DNA of 64,000 bases from contig NZ_KB910518.1 of NCBI RefSeq assembly GCF_000374185.1, forward strand, positions 129,951-193,950, read 5' to 3'. This document shows positions 17,538 to 28,423 of the stretch, one piece after another. This DNA comes from Paenibacillus sp. HW567 (lineage in GTDB: Bacteria; Bacillota; Bacilli; Paenibacillales; Paenibacillaceae). The notes under the pieces are model-generated. The model did no database searches. It saw only the letters and a program-made list of their open reading frames with translations, and was not told where the DNA came from. The translations under genes were made by a program, and so were the position numbers. Within the stretch, counting starts at the first letter, position 1; every line of letters starts with the position of its first letter.

Positions 17538-18821
17538 ATGGAACAACAAGCGATTTGGGCGATTGGTATCTTTCTGCTTACATACGGACTAATTATATCG
17601 GAGAAGATTCACCGCACCGTTCTGGCTATGCTTGGAGCGCTGGTCATGATTGCGGCAGGAATTGTCAGCCAGGAAACGGCGCTGGAGCATATTGATTTTA
17701 ATACCATTGGGCTGCTAACGGGGATGATGATGATGGTGGGCATTACCGCTGAGACAGGTCTGTTCTCTTATGTCGCGGTAAAGACAGCCAAATTGGCCAA
17801 AGGCAAGCCGAGAAAAATATTGGTTGCTCTGTTTATTGTCACAGCGATTGCTTCGGCCTTCCTCGATAACGTTACGACAGTTCTGCTGATGGTACCGATT
17901 ACCTTTAGCATCACCAGGCAACTGCGCATTAATCCTCTGCCCTTTCTGCTGTCGCAGATTATTGCCTCGAATGTGGGGGGAACGGCGACGCTGATTGGAG
18001 ATCCGCCGAATGTTATGATTGGCAGCGCCGTGAAGGAATTGACGTTTATGGCGTTTATCAGTAATCTGACACCGGTGATCCTGATTATCACTGTGGCGTA
18101 TATGCCGCTGCTTTTGCTTATGTTTGGCAGGCAAATGAAGTCTTCTCCGGAGCTTCAGCGAAGTATTCTGGAGATGGATGAGCGGGCGATGATCACAGAT
18201 TACATGCTGCTGCGCAAGTGTCTTGTGGTGCTGGGGCTTACCATTCTTGGCTTTTTTCTCCATCAGGCGGTTCATTTGGAGTCGGCAACGGTGGCGCTTG
18301 CGGGGGCGTTCCTTTTGCTGCTGCTGACTGGTGGGGAACACATGCTGGACAAGGCTTTTAAGAGCGTGGAATGGATTACAATATTTTTCTTCGTTGGCCT
18401 GTTTGTTCTGGTGTCGGGGCTAGTGGAGACCGGTGTGATTGCCGAACTGGCTGCGAGAGTTATGGAGCTTACCGGGGGAAATGTGACGACGGCTTCCATG
18501 CTGATTTTGTGGCTGAGTGCGATAGCCTCCTCTTTCCTGGATAATATTCCTTTTGTAGCGACAATGATTCCTTTAATTCAGGAGATGGGGACGCTGGGGA
18601 TCAGCAATTTGGAGCCGCTGTGGTGGAGCCTGGCTCTGGGCGCATGCCTGGGAGGGAATGGTACACTGATCGGAGCGAGCGCCAATCTCATTGTAGCCGG
18701 TCTAGCTGAAAAAGAAGGGCATCCCATCACTTTCATGAAGTATTTGAAGGTCGGTTTTCCGCTGATGCTGCTCTCGATAGTCATCTCCAGCTTGTATATC
18801 TATCTAAGATATCTGATTTGA
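17538..18821 (+). CDS. ArsB/NhaD-type (SLC13-like) ion transporter
   Basis: This integral membrane protein has 427 residues and about 11 helices. Two inverted-repeat signature loops are seen: SNVGGTATLIGDPPNVMIGS in the first half and GGNGTLIGASANLIVAG in the second, as in the ion transporter superfamily that includes ArsB, NhaD and CitM. Each half also has the SAFLDNV / SSFLDNIPF motif. I chose ATG 17538 (MEQQAIWAIG) because the family begins there and GGGGGC precedes it; earlier in-frame ATGs at 17487 and 17514 have poor spacing. The transported ion cannot be told from sequence alone. Confidence 0.85.
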   Translation: MEQQAIWAIGIFLLTYGLIISEKIHRTVLAMLGALVMIAAGIVSQETALEHIDFNTIGLLTGMMMMVGITAETGLFSYVAVKTAKLAKGKPRKILVALFIVTAIASAFLDNVTTVLLMVPITFSITRQLRINPLPFLLSQIIASNVGGTATLIGDPPNVMIGSAVKELTFMAFISNLTPVILIITVAYMPLLLLMFGRQMKSSPELQRSILEMDERAMITDYMLLRKCLVVLGLTILGFFLHQAVHLESATVALAGAFLLLLLTGGEHMLDKAFKSVEWITIFFFVGLFVLVSGLVETGVIAELAARVMELTGGNVTTASMLILWLSAIASSFLDNIPFVATMIPLIQEMGTLGISNLEPLWWSLALGACLGGNGTLIGASANLIVAGLAEKEGHPITFMKYLKVGFPLMLLSIVISSLYIYLRYLI

Positions 18822-18944
18822 TCGGCAAACAGACTGGCCGCCATAACGCCTTAAAACTGGTACGCGGTGAAATAATGTCTTGCATATACATCTCTTTTTG
18901 ATTAAGATAGCAGAAACTGGTGTGCAGGTAATGCCAGTCCATAA

Positions 18945-19250
18945 TAAGATGACTATGACGAAGAGAGTAAGCGTGAAGAGCGGATCTTAACAGGGAAGGT
19001 GTGCCGGAGACTGAGAGCACCCTCAAGAGACGATTTGCGCTGAAGTTCACTTCCGAGTCGGCCCCTGAAGTACCTGCTGCAGAAGGTATGTGTAGGATGG
19101 CCCGCGCTCCGCGTTACCGGGTGTAAGACAGAGTGATTCCTGCCTGGAATAGATTGTTGGTATTCCCGGTACTTGCATAGTCATAGGGATTCATTTCTAA
19201 ATTAGGGTGGTACCACGGCTCCTCGTCCCTTGCGACGGGGGGCCTTTTTG
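18945..19250 (+). promoter_or_regulatory. T-box riboswitch, phenylalanine specifier (TTC), controlling DAHP synthase
   Basis: The T-box core AGGGTGGTACCACGG is at 19204-19218, directly followed by a terminator helix GGCTCCTCGTC/GACGGGGGGCC and TTTTTG (19217-19249). In stem I the specifier region reads GAAG, then TTC (19046-19048), then ACTTCCGAGTCGG; the offsets equal those of the Gln T-box at 2.2 kb. TTC is a Phe codon, so uncharged tRNA-Phe would turn on the first step of aromatic amino-acid synthesis. Confidence 0.9.
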
Positions 19251-19294
19251 CGTTTATAAATTTCAAATCAAATGACAAGAGGGAGTGGAAGGTA

Positions 19295-20374
19295 ATGAGC
19301 AATGTGGAATTGGATGGTCTGAGAGCCCGTCTGGATGAAATCAACGAGCAACTGCTGGTGTTGATCTCTGAGCGGGCCGAGGTGGTGCAGGAAATTGGGA
19401 TTGTAAAAGAAAAGCAGGGCGTTCCGAAGTTCGATCCCGAACGTGAAAAGCAAATGCTGGAGAAGCTGGTTGCGGGCAACAAAGGGCCTTTCACAGGCGG
19501 AACGATCCGCACCCTCTTCAAGCAAATCTTCTCCGCTTCGCTGGATCTGCAAAGCACGGACCACAAGAAATCCCTGCTGGTAGCCCGGAAAAATCATAAA
19601 GAGGATACGGTGATCGTTCTGCCCGGGGACGTAACCGTTGGCGGATCATCTTCGCTGATGGTTGCAGGTCCGTGCTCTGTGGAGAGCGAGCTGCAGACCC
19701 GCACAGTTGCTGCCGCTTTGCAGAAGGCCGGTGTGAAGGTTATGCGCGGAGGGGCCTTCAAGCCGCGTACCTCACCTTATGATTTCCAGGGTCTCGGAAT
19801 GGACGGTCTGAGAATTTTGCGGGAAGCGGCCAAGGAGTATGGCCTGTTGACCATCAGCGAAATCGTAGACCCCCGGCATATCGACGAAGCGCTCGATTAC
19901 GTGGATGTAATTCAGGTTGGAGCCCGGAATATGCACAACTTCGAACTGCTCAAAGCCGTGGGCGAAGTCAATAAACCGGTGCTGCTGAAGCGCGGATTAT
20001 CCGCAACGCTGGACGAATTCATTCATGCGGCGGAATATATTATGTCCCGCGGCAATATGGAGATTATGCTGATTGAACGCGGCATCCGCACTTATGAGAA
20101 AGCGACCCGAAATACGCTCGACATCTCGGCAGTGCCGATTCTCAAGCAGGAGTGCCACCTGCCGGTGCTGGTCGATGTGACCCACTCCACCGGACGCAAG
20201 GATATTCTGATTCCTTGTGCCAAGGCTGCACTTGCCGCAGGCGCCGACGGTATTATGGTAGAAGTGCATCCCGATCCGGCTACCGCACTGTCCGATGCAG
20301 CGCAGCAGCTCAATATCGAGGAGTTCAATACCTTCTTCAATGAAGTGAAAGCCTCGGGACTTTACCGTAACTAA
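19295..20374 (+). CDS. aroF: Bifunctional DAHP synthase / chorismate mutase
   Basis: This protein has 359 residues. The N-terminal 85 residues are an AroQ-type chorismate mutase ([30 protein letters not shown], key residues Arg, Lys and Glu of the helical fold), joined by a linker to a type Ib DAHP synthase ([51 protein letters not shown]). It condenses PEP and erythrose-4-phosphate at the entry of the shikimate pathway, and the mutase domain normally provides feedback control by chorismate or prephenate in Bacillus-type enzymes. ATG 19295 follows GGAAGG. Expression is under the Phe T-box just upstream, and an intrinsic terminator follows. Confidence 0.95.
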   Translation: MSNVELDGLRARLDEINEQLLVLISERAEVVQEIGIVKEKQGVPKFDPEREKQMLEKLVAGNKGPFTGGTIRTLFKQIFSASLDLQSTDHKKSLLVARKNHKEDTVIVLPGDVTVGGSSSLMVAGPCSVESELQTRTVAAALQKAGVKVMRGGAFKPRTSPYDFQGLGMDGLRILREAAKEYGLLTISEIVDPRHIDEALDYVDVIQVGARNMHNFELLKAVGEVNKPVLLKRGLSATLDEFIHAAEYIMSRGNMEIMLIERGIRTYEKATRNTLDISAVPILKQECHLPVLVDVTHSTGRKDILIPCAKAALAAGADGIMVEVHPDPATALSDAAQQLNIEEFNTFFNEVKASGLYRN

Positions 20375-20430
20375 CGCTTGCAGACGCGGCTTGAATTGCG
20401 GGTATTGAATCTATGCATGGCTTTTATTAT

Positions 20431-20479
20431 GAAGCTGTCACAGGAGCTATCCAATAGTTTCTGTGGCAGCTTCTTTTCA
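20431..20479 (+). terminator. Terminator after DAHP synthase gene
   Basis: GAAGCTGTCACAG pairs with CTGTGGCAGCTTC (one wobble) around a 17-base loop, followed by TTTTC. Confidence 0.75.
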
Positions 20480-20619
20480 TGCAAGAAATTTTTGCCGCAG
20501 GAAAAAGGAATTTCAAAAATATTGTCGAAATTTTCCGTTAGAGGGACATTTGTCATTGTGTAATCCCAAAAGACCCTACTTTAATAACGCAATTGCCGTG
20601 CGCGAAAGGGAAGGCCTCC

Positions 20620-22377
20620 ATGTTTTCTTTTATCCGAAAAAGACTTATTGCCCGCATCCTCTGTGTCATGGCTGCAGTCATTCTATGTATCGCAGCGGGC
20701 AACATCGCCCTTCAATGGGCGAACACCGGATCAGCGGTAAAAGGGACAATCAGCAGCTACAACATGAACATTGCGAGCCATTATGTTACGCAGATTGATT
20801 CCGGACGCTACAAAGATTTTTTGGCTAAGCCGCAGGAGACAGACCTGTACTGGTCGCTCCGGGATGAACTGGATCATTTCAGGAAATCTATCGGCGCGCG
20901 TTTTGTGTATTTTGTCAGGATTGATACAGACGGCCAACCGCTCTTGATGATCGACGGCAGACCCAAGGGAGATCCGCTGGCTTCGCCAATCAACGAGCAG
21001 ACGGATATGCCTGCTGCTGCGGTTGAGGCCGTGCTCGCCGGAGAAAATGCCAGTTCCCCGGTGATCAAGAACCCCGAATATGGCGACTACATATCGGCAT
21101 TCGTACCGATGAGGGATGCTCAGGGAGCTCTGGTTGGAGCGCTGGGCATTGATACGGATGTCTCAGTTCTCAGTACTGTGACCCGCGATGTCCTGATCCG
21201 CAGCCTGCCGCTCTACGGCATTATTCTGGCTATATCCTTAGCAGCACTGGGGATCATGGGGTGGTTCATCACCCGGGTCTTGCGTCCGCTGCGTACGATT
21301 ACAGAAAGTGCGGGCATGATGGCACGGGGGGACCTGGCGGAAGCGGCCCGTATTCTGCATGCGCATCCCGTCAAGTCTCAAGAGGAAATTGGAACAGCTT
21401 ATCAGGCGATGCTGCGGATGTCAGACGGTTTGAACACAAGAGTCAAGGGAATGGTATCCCATGTGTCCACGGCATCGGATTTCCTGTACGGCTCCTCTGA
21501 GACATTCGCCAGGAATGCCAATGATGTCCTGCGGATGAGCGAGGCGGTTAATAGTAAAATCGGAGAGATTTACACCGGCGCCAGCACACAGACGGAGGGC
21601 GCGCAGAGCAGTGCCCTGGCGATGAACGAGATGGCGCAAGGTATTTCCCGGATTTCGGCATCCTCTTCATTTGTCTCGGAATCGGCAGTTAAAGCGCTGG
21701 AAATGGTGGAGTCTTCCCAGACGGTCATGAACGAAATGAACCGGCAGATGCATTCGATTTCCGCATCTACCGGGCAGACCCTGGATATGGCGATGCTGCT
21801 GCAGGGCTATGCTAATGAGATTGAAGGGGCACTGGCGGCAATAGGGCAGTTCGCGGATCAGACGAAGCTGCTGGCGCTGAACGCTTCGATTGAGGCGGCG
21901 CGCGCCGGAGAACACGGGCGGGGCTTCACCGTTGTAGCCGGTGAAGTGCGCAAGCTGGCTGAGGGCTCTGCCGCTTCGGTACAGCGGGTCGCCGAATTGC
22001 TGATTCATATCGGCACGGCGTCGGCAAGCATCGGTACGCAGATGACGGCTGCCTCGATGGAGGTTGGCGAAGGCGTGCGCATGTCCGCCGAAGCGGAAGA
22101 GGCCCTGCGGGAAGCTTCAGGCGCTTTCCGTGAGGTGGCCGGGCAGATCATTGATGTCTCAGCAACGGCGGAGCAGCTCTCCGCAGGCTCGGAAGAGGTG
22201 GCTGCAACTGTGGGCAGCATGGCTCATATTGCCGGCGGTGTATCGGAGCAGACCCGGCAGATCCGTGAGCTGACCGATTTGCAATTGGAGAAAATCAAAG
22301 AGGTATACGAGGCTTCGACGGTCATCAGTGCGCATGCAAGCGACATGCGGGAAGCCATCCGGCAGGTGAGGGTATAG
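20620..22377 (+). CDS. Methyl-accepting chemotaxis protein
   Basis: This membrane chemoreceptor of 585 residues has a transmembrane helix at about 10-32 ([18 protein letters not shown]), a periplasm-equivalent sensor of about 165 residues resembling a single Cache domain ([19 protein letters not shown], then [15 protein letters not shown]), a second helix ([19 protein letters not shown]), and a HAMP domain ([21 protein letters not shown]). The cytosolic signalling domain carries the hairpin tip [24 protein letters not shown] 20620 follows AAGGGAAGG; an upstream in-frame start at 20593 lacks a site. No other chemotaxis gene is adjacent. Confidence 0.92.
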   Translation: MFSFIRKRLIARILCVMAAVILCIAAGNIALQWANTGSAVKGTISSYNMNIASHYVTQIDSGRYKDFLAKPQETDLYWSLRDELDHFRKSIGARFVYFVRIDTDGQPLLMIDGRPKGDPLASPINEQTDMPAAAVEAVLAGENASSPVIKNPEYGDYISAFVPMRDAQGALVGALGIDTDVSVLSTVTRDVLIRSLPLYGIILAISLAALGIMGWFITRVLRPLRTITESAGMMARGDLAEAARILHAHPVKSQEEIGTAYQAMLRMSDGLNTRVKGMVSHVSTASDFLYGSSETFARNANDVLRMSEAVNSKIGEIYTGASTQTEGAQSSALAMNEMAQGISRISASSSFVSESAVKALEMVESSQTVMNEMNRQMHSISASTGQTLDMAMLLQGYANEIEGALAAIGQFADQTKLLALNASIEAARAGEHGRGFTVVAGEVRKLAEGSAASVQRVAELLIHIGTASASIGTQMTAASMEVGEGVRMSAEAEEALREASGAFREVAGQIIDVSATAEQLSAGSEEVAATVGSMAHIAGGVSEQTRQIRELTDLQLEKIKEVYEASTVISAHASDMREAIRQVRV

Positions 22378-22488
22378 GCGGGTCAGCCGCCCCGTCACGG
22401 AAGAAGGCCGCTTTCCAAAGTGTCCTACTATTGGTATGATTACAAGGAATGCGAACATCTACTATTGACTGTCATGGAGGAATTAACA

Positions 22489-23166
22489 ATGAGTGAAACC
22501 ACACTGGCCGGTATCATTGATCATACGCTGCTGAAGGCGGATGCACGTAAAGAAGATATCATCAAGCTGGCGGAAGAGGCTAAAACCTATAAATTTGCTT
22601 CGGTATGCGTGAACCCGGCCTGGGTATCTACGGCCTATGAAATTTTGAAGGATACGCCTGAAGTGAAGGTATGTACGGTTATCGGCTTCCCTCTGGGCGC
22701 TTCAACACCGGAAACCAAAGCATTTGAGACCACCAACGCCATTTCAAATGGTGCAGGGGAAGTGGATATGGTCATCAATATCGGCGCGCTGAAGGACGGC
22801 AACAATGAGCTGGTTAAGCGTGACATCGCTGCTGTTGTTGATGCGGCCCGCGGCAAAGCCTTGACTAAGGTAATTATTGAAACCTGCCTGCTTACTGAGG
22901 AGGAAAAGGTCCGCGCCTGCAAGCTTGCCGTAGAAGCCGGAGCCGATTATGTGAAAACTTCGACCGGATTCTCCACCGGCGGCGCTACGAAGGAAGACAT
23001 CGCGCTGATGCGCGCGACTGTTGGCCCTGATATTGGCGTCAAGGCATCCGGCGGTGTGCGCAGCGCAGAAGATGCGCTGGTGATGGTAAAAGCGGGTGCA
23101 ACCCGTATCGGCACCAGCGGCGGCGTAGCCATTGCCAAAGGTGAGCAGAGCCAGAGCAGCTATTAA
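22489..23166 (+). CDS. deoC: Deoxyribose-phosphate aldolase
   Basis: This 225-residue class I aldolase splits 2-deoxyribose-5-phosphate into glyceraldehyde-3-phosphate and acetaldehyde in deoxynucleoside breakdown. The Schiff-base lysine is Lys156 in [13 protein letters not shown], and the second conserved lysine is in [19 protein letters not shown] at the N-terminus is the usual family opening. ATG 22489 lies 8 bases after GGAGG, so the longer frame to 22420 is not used. Unlike many deo loci there is no nucleoside phosphorylase gene beside it. A GC-rich terminator follows. Confidence 0.95.
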   Translation: MSETTLAGIIDHTLLKADARKEDIIKLAEEAKTYKFASVCVNPAWVSTAYEILKDTPEVKVCTVIGFPLGASTPETKAFETTNAISNGAGEVDMVINIGALKDGNNELVKRDIAAVVDAARGKALTKVIIETCLLTEEEKVRACKLAVEAGADYVKTSTGFSTGGATKEDIALMRATVGPDIGVKASGGVRSAEDALVMVKAGATRIGTSGGVAIAKGEQSQSSY

Positions 23167-23198
23167 TACCGCAGAACAAGCCAGAGAATAAGAATTGG

Positions 23199-23232
23199 CG
23201 GGGGAACGGGCAACTCCGTTTCCCCGTTTTTT
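23199..23232 (+). terminator. Terminator after deoC
   Basis: CGGGGGAACGG and CCGTTTCCCCG pair around a short loop, followed by TTTTTT. Confidence 0.8.
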
Positions 23233-23262
23233 GCAGAATGGACAGTAGGCGGGAGTGTGGCG

Positions 23263-23760
23263 GTGAAGATGGATTTTCCAATGATAGAAACGGACAGGCT
23301 TACCCTGAGATTGCTGACGCTTAATGATAGTGAGGCTGTATTTCGGCATTTTTCCGACGAGGAGGTTACACGCTTCATGGATATCCCTCCCTGCAGAGAG
23401 ATTCATGAAGCTATTGAGATTATTCAGTTTCATATCGAAGATACGGGCTGCCGCTGGGGAATATTTGATAAGCAGACAGGGCAACTGGCTGGAACCTGCG
23501 GGTATCATTGCTGGGTAACGGGCACAGCGGCAAAAGCGGAAATCGGGTTCGATCTGTCCAGAGCTTACTGGGGCCAAGGGCTGATGACTGAAGCACTCCT
23601 TCCGGTGATTGAGTTCGGTTATGGGCAGATGGGGCTGGAATTGATCGAAGCAACGGTTGACCCCGGGAATGCAAGATCCATGCGTTTGATGGAGGTTTTA
23701 GGCTTTGAGAGAGAAGCGGAGCTTGTGGATGATTTGGTGTATTTTTATTTAAGACACTAA
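23263..23760 (+). CDS. GNAT acetyltransferase, RimJ/RimL-like
   Basis: This protein of 165 residues has a RimJ/RimL-type start (IETDRLTLRLLTLNDSEAVFRHFSDEEVTRFM). The acetyl-CoA binding motif A appears as IGFDLSRAYWGQGLMTEAL, and motif B as NARSMRLMEVLGFEREAEL. Such proteins acetylate the N-terminus of ribosomal proteins or small-molecule amines. The best spaced start is GTG 23263, seven bases after GGGAG; GTG 23257 and ATG 23269 are alternatives. The substrate is not predictable. Confidence 0.85.
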   Translation: MKMDFPMIETDRLTLRLLTLNDSEAVFRHFSDEEVTRFMDIPPCREIHEAIEIIQFHIEDTGCRWGIFDKQTGQLAGTCGYHCWVTGTAAKAEIGFDLSRAYWGQGLMTEALLPVIEFGYGQMGLELIEATVDPGNARSMRLMEVLGFEREAELVDDLVYFYLRH

Positions 23761-23991
23761 TACTGCTGTGCGAACCCCTAAGGGATGGCTCGTTATTTCA
23801 GGCAAATGTTACGAATAAATGTAAGCGCATCCCTGCTGCAGGATTTGTGTGAAGTTCATCGTTTTTTCTATTGTGACAAAACACAGGGGAATAATGAGAA
23901 TTTTTTCTTTTCAAATGACATAGTTTGTGAGAGAATAGGTACAATTCTTTAGTTGTTAAGGTTTACCATTATGTATTTCAAGGGAGGATAA

Positions 23992-25287
<1,296 letters not shown>

Positions 25288-26120
25288 ACTTTGCAGCGGT
25301 TGTGCTTAGCGGGACAAGAAAAATGTGCTTGTAGCATTTGGCTGAGGCCCAGAATTCTGCTTGCGTAAGGCCTTAGGGTGCTATTCGCGACTTCTTCTAT
25401 CAACAGGGTACGCTTCCAGGCTGCAATTGTATTTTATGCAACTAAAAGCGCTGTTTACGGCAACAATTGAGAGTTTATTGCACTTCGTACACTTAAATAA
25501 CGCTCCATTCACGAAAAGCACACTAATCGCTATTTTTAATTGTATGAGATACAGCTATCTCCAAAAATAAGCGGTTAAGTTACTTTTTAACTGCAGCAAA
25601 TGCAATTATTGTTCCTTGGCGCGCCTGTTTCCGCACCTATTGGGGAACAAGGCTCACTAGACAGATGTAGGCCACTGTCCATATACGGAATGTCATTTTT
25701 TTCGGTGATGAATTCAGGCAGCTTGAGGTGATATTCCTCTAAGCGTTGCCTGTTCACCGGAAGAGGGACGGCGTATAGGGAGAGTGGTCTTTTTCCGTAA
25801 ATATCAAGAAAGCATAAGTCTCAGACAGACCTTATCCGTAAGGAGGGTGTAGTCATTTTAATGTAATATTTTTCCACTTTGGTAAGGGATACAGAATATC
25901 GTCTGCCTTGTAAGCATATGCCTTTAGAAAGGGGATGCTCCCTGAAACGCTGGAGCTGCAAAACCTCTCGGTTGGGTATTCACTGCTCATTTGGTAACGC
26001 TTGCATATTTCGCTGTGCAATCCCGTATTTATAAAATGAAGCTTAGTTAAATGCCGGGCGGCATCGTAGAATCCAAGTGAGCGCCGGCAGCAATCCAAAG
26101 CTAAAAAGGTGGGTGCGGTG
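25288..26120. other. Long intergenic region with two strong hairpins, no gene
   Basis: No convincing frame is present in these 830 bp; the middle part (25.4-25.6 kb) is clearly AT-richer than its surroundings. At 25524-25577, TAATCGCT and ATTTTT pair with AAAAAT and AGCGGTTA. At 25703-25759 a 57-nt hairpin has CGGTGA/TCACCG as the outer stem and CAGGCAGCTTGAGG pairing with CCTCTAAGCGTTGCCTG inside, with one bulged base or so per strand. Neither is followed by a T-run, so they are structured elements of unknown role. Confidence 0.5.
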
Positions 26121-27179
26121 ATGAAGGTTGAACGACAGCAGGGCCATAACGGGATCAATGAGGAGCGCCCGTTCAAGTCTCATGCCGGTGATCGCGCAAT
26201 TGGTGTGGAGATGAGCAAGTCCGCATCCGTGGCTTCCGCCGCTGCGGAATTTATTGCTGAAGGAGAGCGGCAGCCGGGAGCGGAGCCGCGGAACACTGCC
26301 TTTTTCAGACGTCCGGGCGAACGCCCAGCTTTTCTGGTGCTGCGTGACGGGCGCGGGGAGCGCCCGCTCCTTCGGGAGGAGGCGGGTGGTTATCCGGCGG
26401 GGCCTTGCCTGATCCGCAGTGAGGAATGGCTGCTGGCACCGGAGCTGGCCGGACTACATGACGCCTGGTTAACCTGTGAGGACGAAGTGCAGGCTGAGCG
26501 GATTCTACAGCGGATCTACTACCGGCTGCGGGCATCGTCTGCCGCATTGCTGGAGTCGGCGGATGGAATCTGGGCGGCAGTCACTCTGCCCTGCACCCCG
26601 GAGCTGAGCGCACAGCCGGCAAAGCTGGCTGCGCTGCAGGATGCGTGGCTTGAGACGCTGTTCGCTGCTGTTGCGGAGAGCCAGCGGCAGGGCAGCGACT
26701 GCCGCGTGGACCTGCTGGCGGCGTATCCCGCCAGCGCTGCCGAATTCGCGGCGCAGCGCGAATTCATTGAGGACGTGGCCGAACAGACGCTCGGCCACGC
26801 TTACGCGGCGGCGTGCCGCATCGGGGCGATTCTGTCGCCCGATGTAGAGCACGCCGCCGCGGGGGAAATCGCGCGCATCGCCGATTTCCTTGTGCTGGAC
26901 GGCGCGGCGGGCGAAGCCGCGCCGGAGGAGAGCGCCGCCGGGGGCTTCGCCCAGGCGGCGGAAGAGCTCCTGGCCGCCGTGCGGAGCGTGAAGCCGGCGG
27001 CGGTAGTGCTCGCCGCGGGGGCACCGGCGGCGCACGCTCTGGCCGATCTGTACCGGATCGGCTTGAGCGGGATCTTTTGCAGCGCGGCCCAGCGGACCGA
27101 AGCGCTGCTTATAGCGGCCTGCCTGACCTGGATGGCCCGGCAGGACCAGCCCGGCACAGCCGCCGGTGGATGGCAATAA
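26121..27179 (+). CDS. Divergent PtsI/PEP-utilising-enzyme-like barrel protein, catalytic residues missing
   Basis: This protein has 352 residues and is very rich in Ala, Glu and Arg. Several landmarks of the C-terminal TIM barrel of enzyme I and PEP synthase appear in order: CLIRSEEWLL (compare GLLRTEFLY), TCEDEVQAERILQRI (compare TEEEQFEAY), the ACRIGAILSPDVEHAAAGEIARIADFLVLDG segment (key motif IADFLVL, compare VDFFSIG) and LYRIGLSGIFCSAAQRTEALL at the end. The catalytic cysteine motif CGEMA is replaced by AAGAPAA, the NDLTQ tract is absent, and there is no phospho-histidine domain. The match is my own reading and distant. ATG 26121 follows GGTGGG. It may be a regulatory relic or a decaying gene. 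The coding GC is higher than its neighbours. Confidence 0.5.
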   Translation: MKVERQQGHNGINEERPFKSHAGDRAIGVEMSKSASVASAAAEFIAEGERQPGAEPRNTAFFRRPGERPAFLVLRDGRGERPLLREEAGGYPAGPCLIRSEEWLLAPELAGLHDAWLTCEDEVQAERILQRIYYRLRASSAALLESADGIWAAVTLPCTPELSAQPAKLAALQDAWLETLFAAVAESQRQGSDCRVDLLAAYPASAAEFAAQREFIEDVAEQTLGHAYAAACRIGAILSPDVEHAAAGEIARIADFLVLDGAAGEAAPEESAAGGFAQAAEELLAAVRSVKPAAVVLAAGAPAAHALADLYRIGLSGIFCSAAQRTEALLIAACLTWMARQDQPGTAAGGWQ

Positions 27180-27237
27180 CCGGCAGACCCGCAGGTGACC
27201 TGTGTAACAGTCAAATCTGCCTGGAGCAGAATCACCG

Positions 27238-27422
27238 GCCTAGCCCATATTAGGCTGGATAACCCGGTAAAGCTTGAGCGTACGTTCGGCTAGATCAAGC
27301 GGCAATTCCCGTTAAGTCAGCGGGAAACGGGAATCCGCCGGGAGCTTAGGAATGCATAGCAGCGAATTTGTAGCCCGCTGCTATGCATGTTTAGCTTTTC
27401 CTACATTGTAGAAAAGCTAAAC
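27238..27422. repeat. Cluster of adjacent hairpins
   Basis: In order: GCCTA/TAGGC (about 27239-27255), ATTCCCGTT/AACGGGAAT (27305-27334), a perfect 13-bp stem ATGCATAGCAGCG with its complement (27352-27364 and 27376-27388), and immediately after it a perfect 12-bp stem GTTTAGCTTTTC with its complement (27389-27400 and 27411-27422). None has a T-run, though the last two could stop the upstream gene in part. Confidence 0.6.
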
Positions 27423-27464
27423 ATAAAGTGGAAGACAAGCTCCACTCTTCCGGTTGATCTGCTC

Positions 27465-27815
27465 AGCAACAACGGCAGAAATGCCGCAGTTGAAGCCCCC
27501 CCCGGCTGATCTGCTCAGCAACAACGGCAAAACTGCCGCCGTTGAATCGGCCCCGTCTGATTTGCCCAGCAACAACGGCAGAAACGGAAATGCCGCCGTT
27601 AAATCCTCCCCGGCTGATCTGCTCAGCAACAACGGCAAAACTGCCGCAGTTGAAGCCCCCCCGGCTGATCTGCTCAGCAACAACGGCAGAAATGCCGCCG
27701 TTGAATCGGCCCCGGCTAATTTACTTAGCAACAACGGCAAAAATGCCGCAGTTGAAGCCGCCCCGGCCGATTCGCCCAGCAACAACGGCAGAAATGCCGC
27801 TGTTGAAGCTCATCC
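27465..27815. repeat. Seven-unit 51-bp tandem array, each unit with a hairpin
   Basis: Units begin with CAGCAACAACGGCA (TAGCAACAACGGCA in unit 6) at 27465, 27516, 27567, 27624, 27675, 27726 and 27777. All spacings are 51 bp except one of 57 bp caused by a 6-bp insertion. Each unit can fold as CAAC, a 2x2 internal loop, CGGCA, a 4-base loop (GAAA or AAAC) and the complementary arm; unit 3 has a longer loop. Two unit types partly alternate, giving a 102-bp higher-order period. A frame stays open through the array on each strand, but there is no ribosome binding site and the downstream tail is not protein-like, so I treat it as non-coding. From 27816 to 28230 I see nothing further. Confidence 0.75.
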
Positions 27816-28230
27816 GTTGTTATATCCCCGCCGCCACATATCAGTTTGCATAAAATCCCCGTCAGTCCATTACCTCCCTATAGTCAAACTCCCCCCCTTC
27901 ACACGCCGGGCTTCTCGATGCGTGAGAAGTGCCCTGCCTACGTGCTCTATAACCTATGGCATGCAGCCTTCACTCACTCAAAGATTAGCCGCCGAGACTT
28001 CAATATCCTTAGCGCTTGAAGCGAAAAGGATGGGACAGGCTGGTACACCTGCACCCATTGTGTCGGGTAGACAGCGGCGTTATTACCGGCACTCCGGTGG
28101 TGTAGAGCACGTTTTTAGTATTGCAATATGCTGATTTACTCAACTCCCCCTCCCATAAACCTATAAATGCAAAATTAACCGAATTTCAAGCTTTACTTTC
28201 CCGGTGAACATGATATATTAGTGGTATAAG

Positions 28231-28318
28231 TTGCACTGAGGAAATAAATTTGTATAATGGCAACAACGATTATCATTCTCATTTACCATGCTGTCCCGGC
28301 TGAGCCGGGGCAGCATGT
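28231..28318 (+). promoter_or_regulatory. P-type ATPase promoter, Fur-like operator and 5' hairpin
   Basis: TTGCAC (28231-28236) and TATAAT (28253-28258) with a 16-bp spacer form the promoter. Just downstream, over the expected start site, GATTATCATTCTCATTTA (28268-28285) contains three ATTATC-like hexamers in a row, as in Fur-family boxes. The leader then carries a hairpin at 28288-28318 with CATGCTG and CCCGGC paired to GCCGGG and CAGCATG around TGA (one wobble); no T-run follows. Confidence 0.6.
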
Positions 28319-28423
28319 GTCATTTTAGGGGCTTTAATAATGGCTCTCATTCTCAGCAGCACATATCACCTCACAGGGGAAGGTGCTAAATATCCCCGCA
28401 AATCAATCAGGAGAGTGATCACT

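Noticed and set aside
20378..20563. Short frames on both strands after DAHP synthase
   Set aside because: They overlap the intrinsic terminator and lack ribosome binding sites.
25853..26176. 107-codon minus-strand frame
   Set aside because: It starts inside the PtsI-like gene, has no ribosome site and a random composition.
27465..27815. Tandem units considered as a CRISPR array
   Set aside because: Units are contiguous 51-bp repeats without unique spacers, and no cas gene is present.
27454..28134. Open frame through the 51-bp array as a repeat protein gene
   Set aside because: No ribosome site, TTG start, and the 100 residues after the array look random; a frame is open on the other strand too, as expected of any repeat with period divisible by three.
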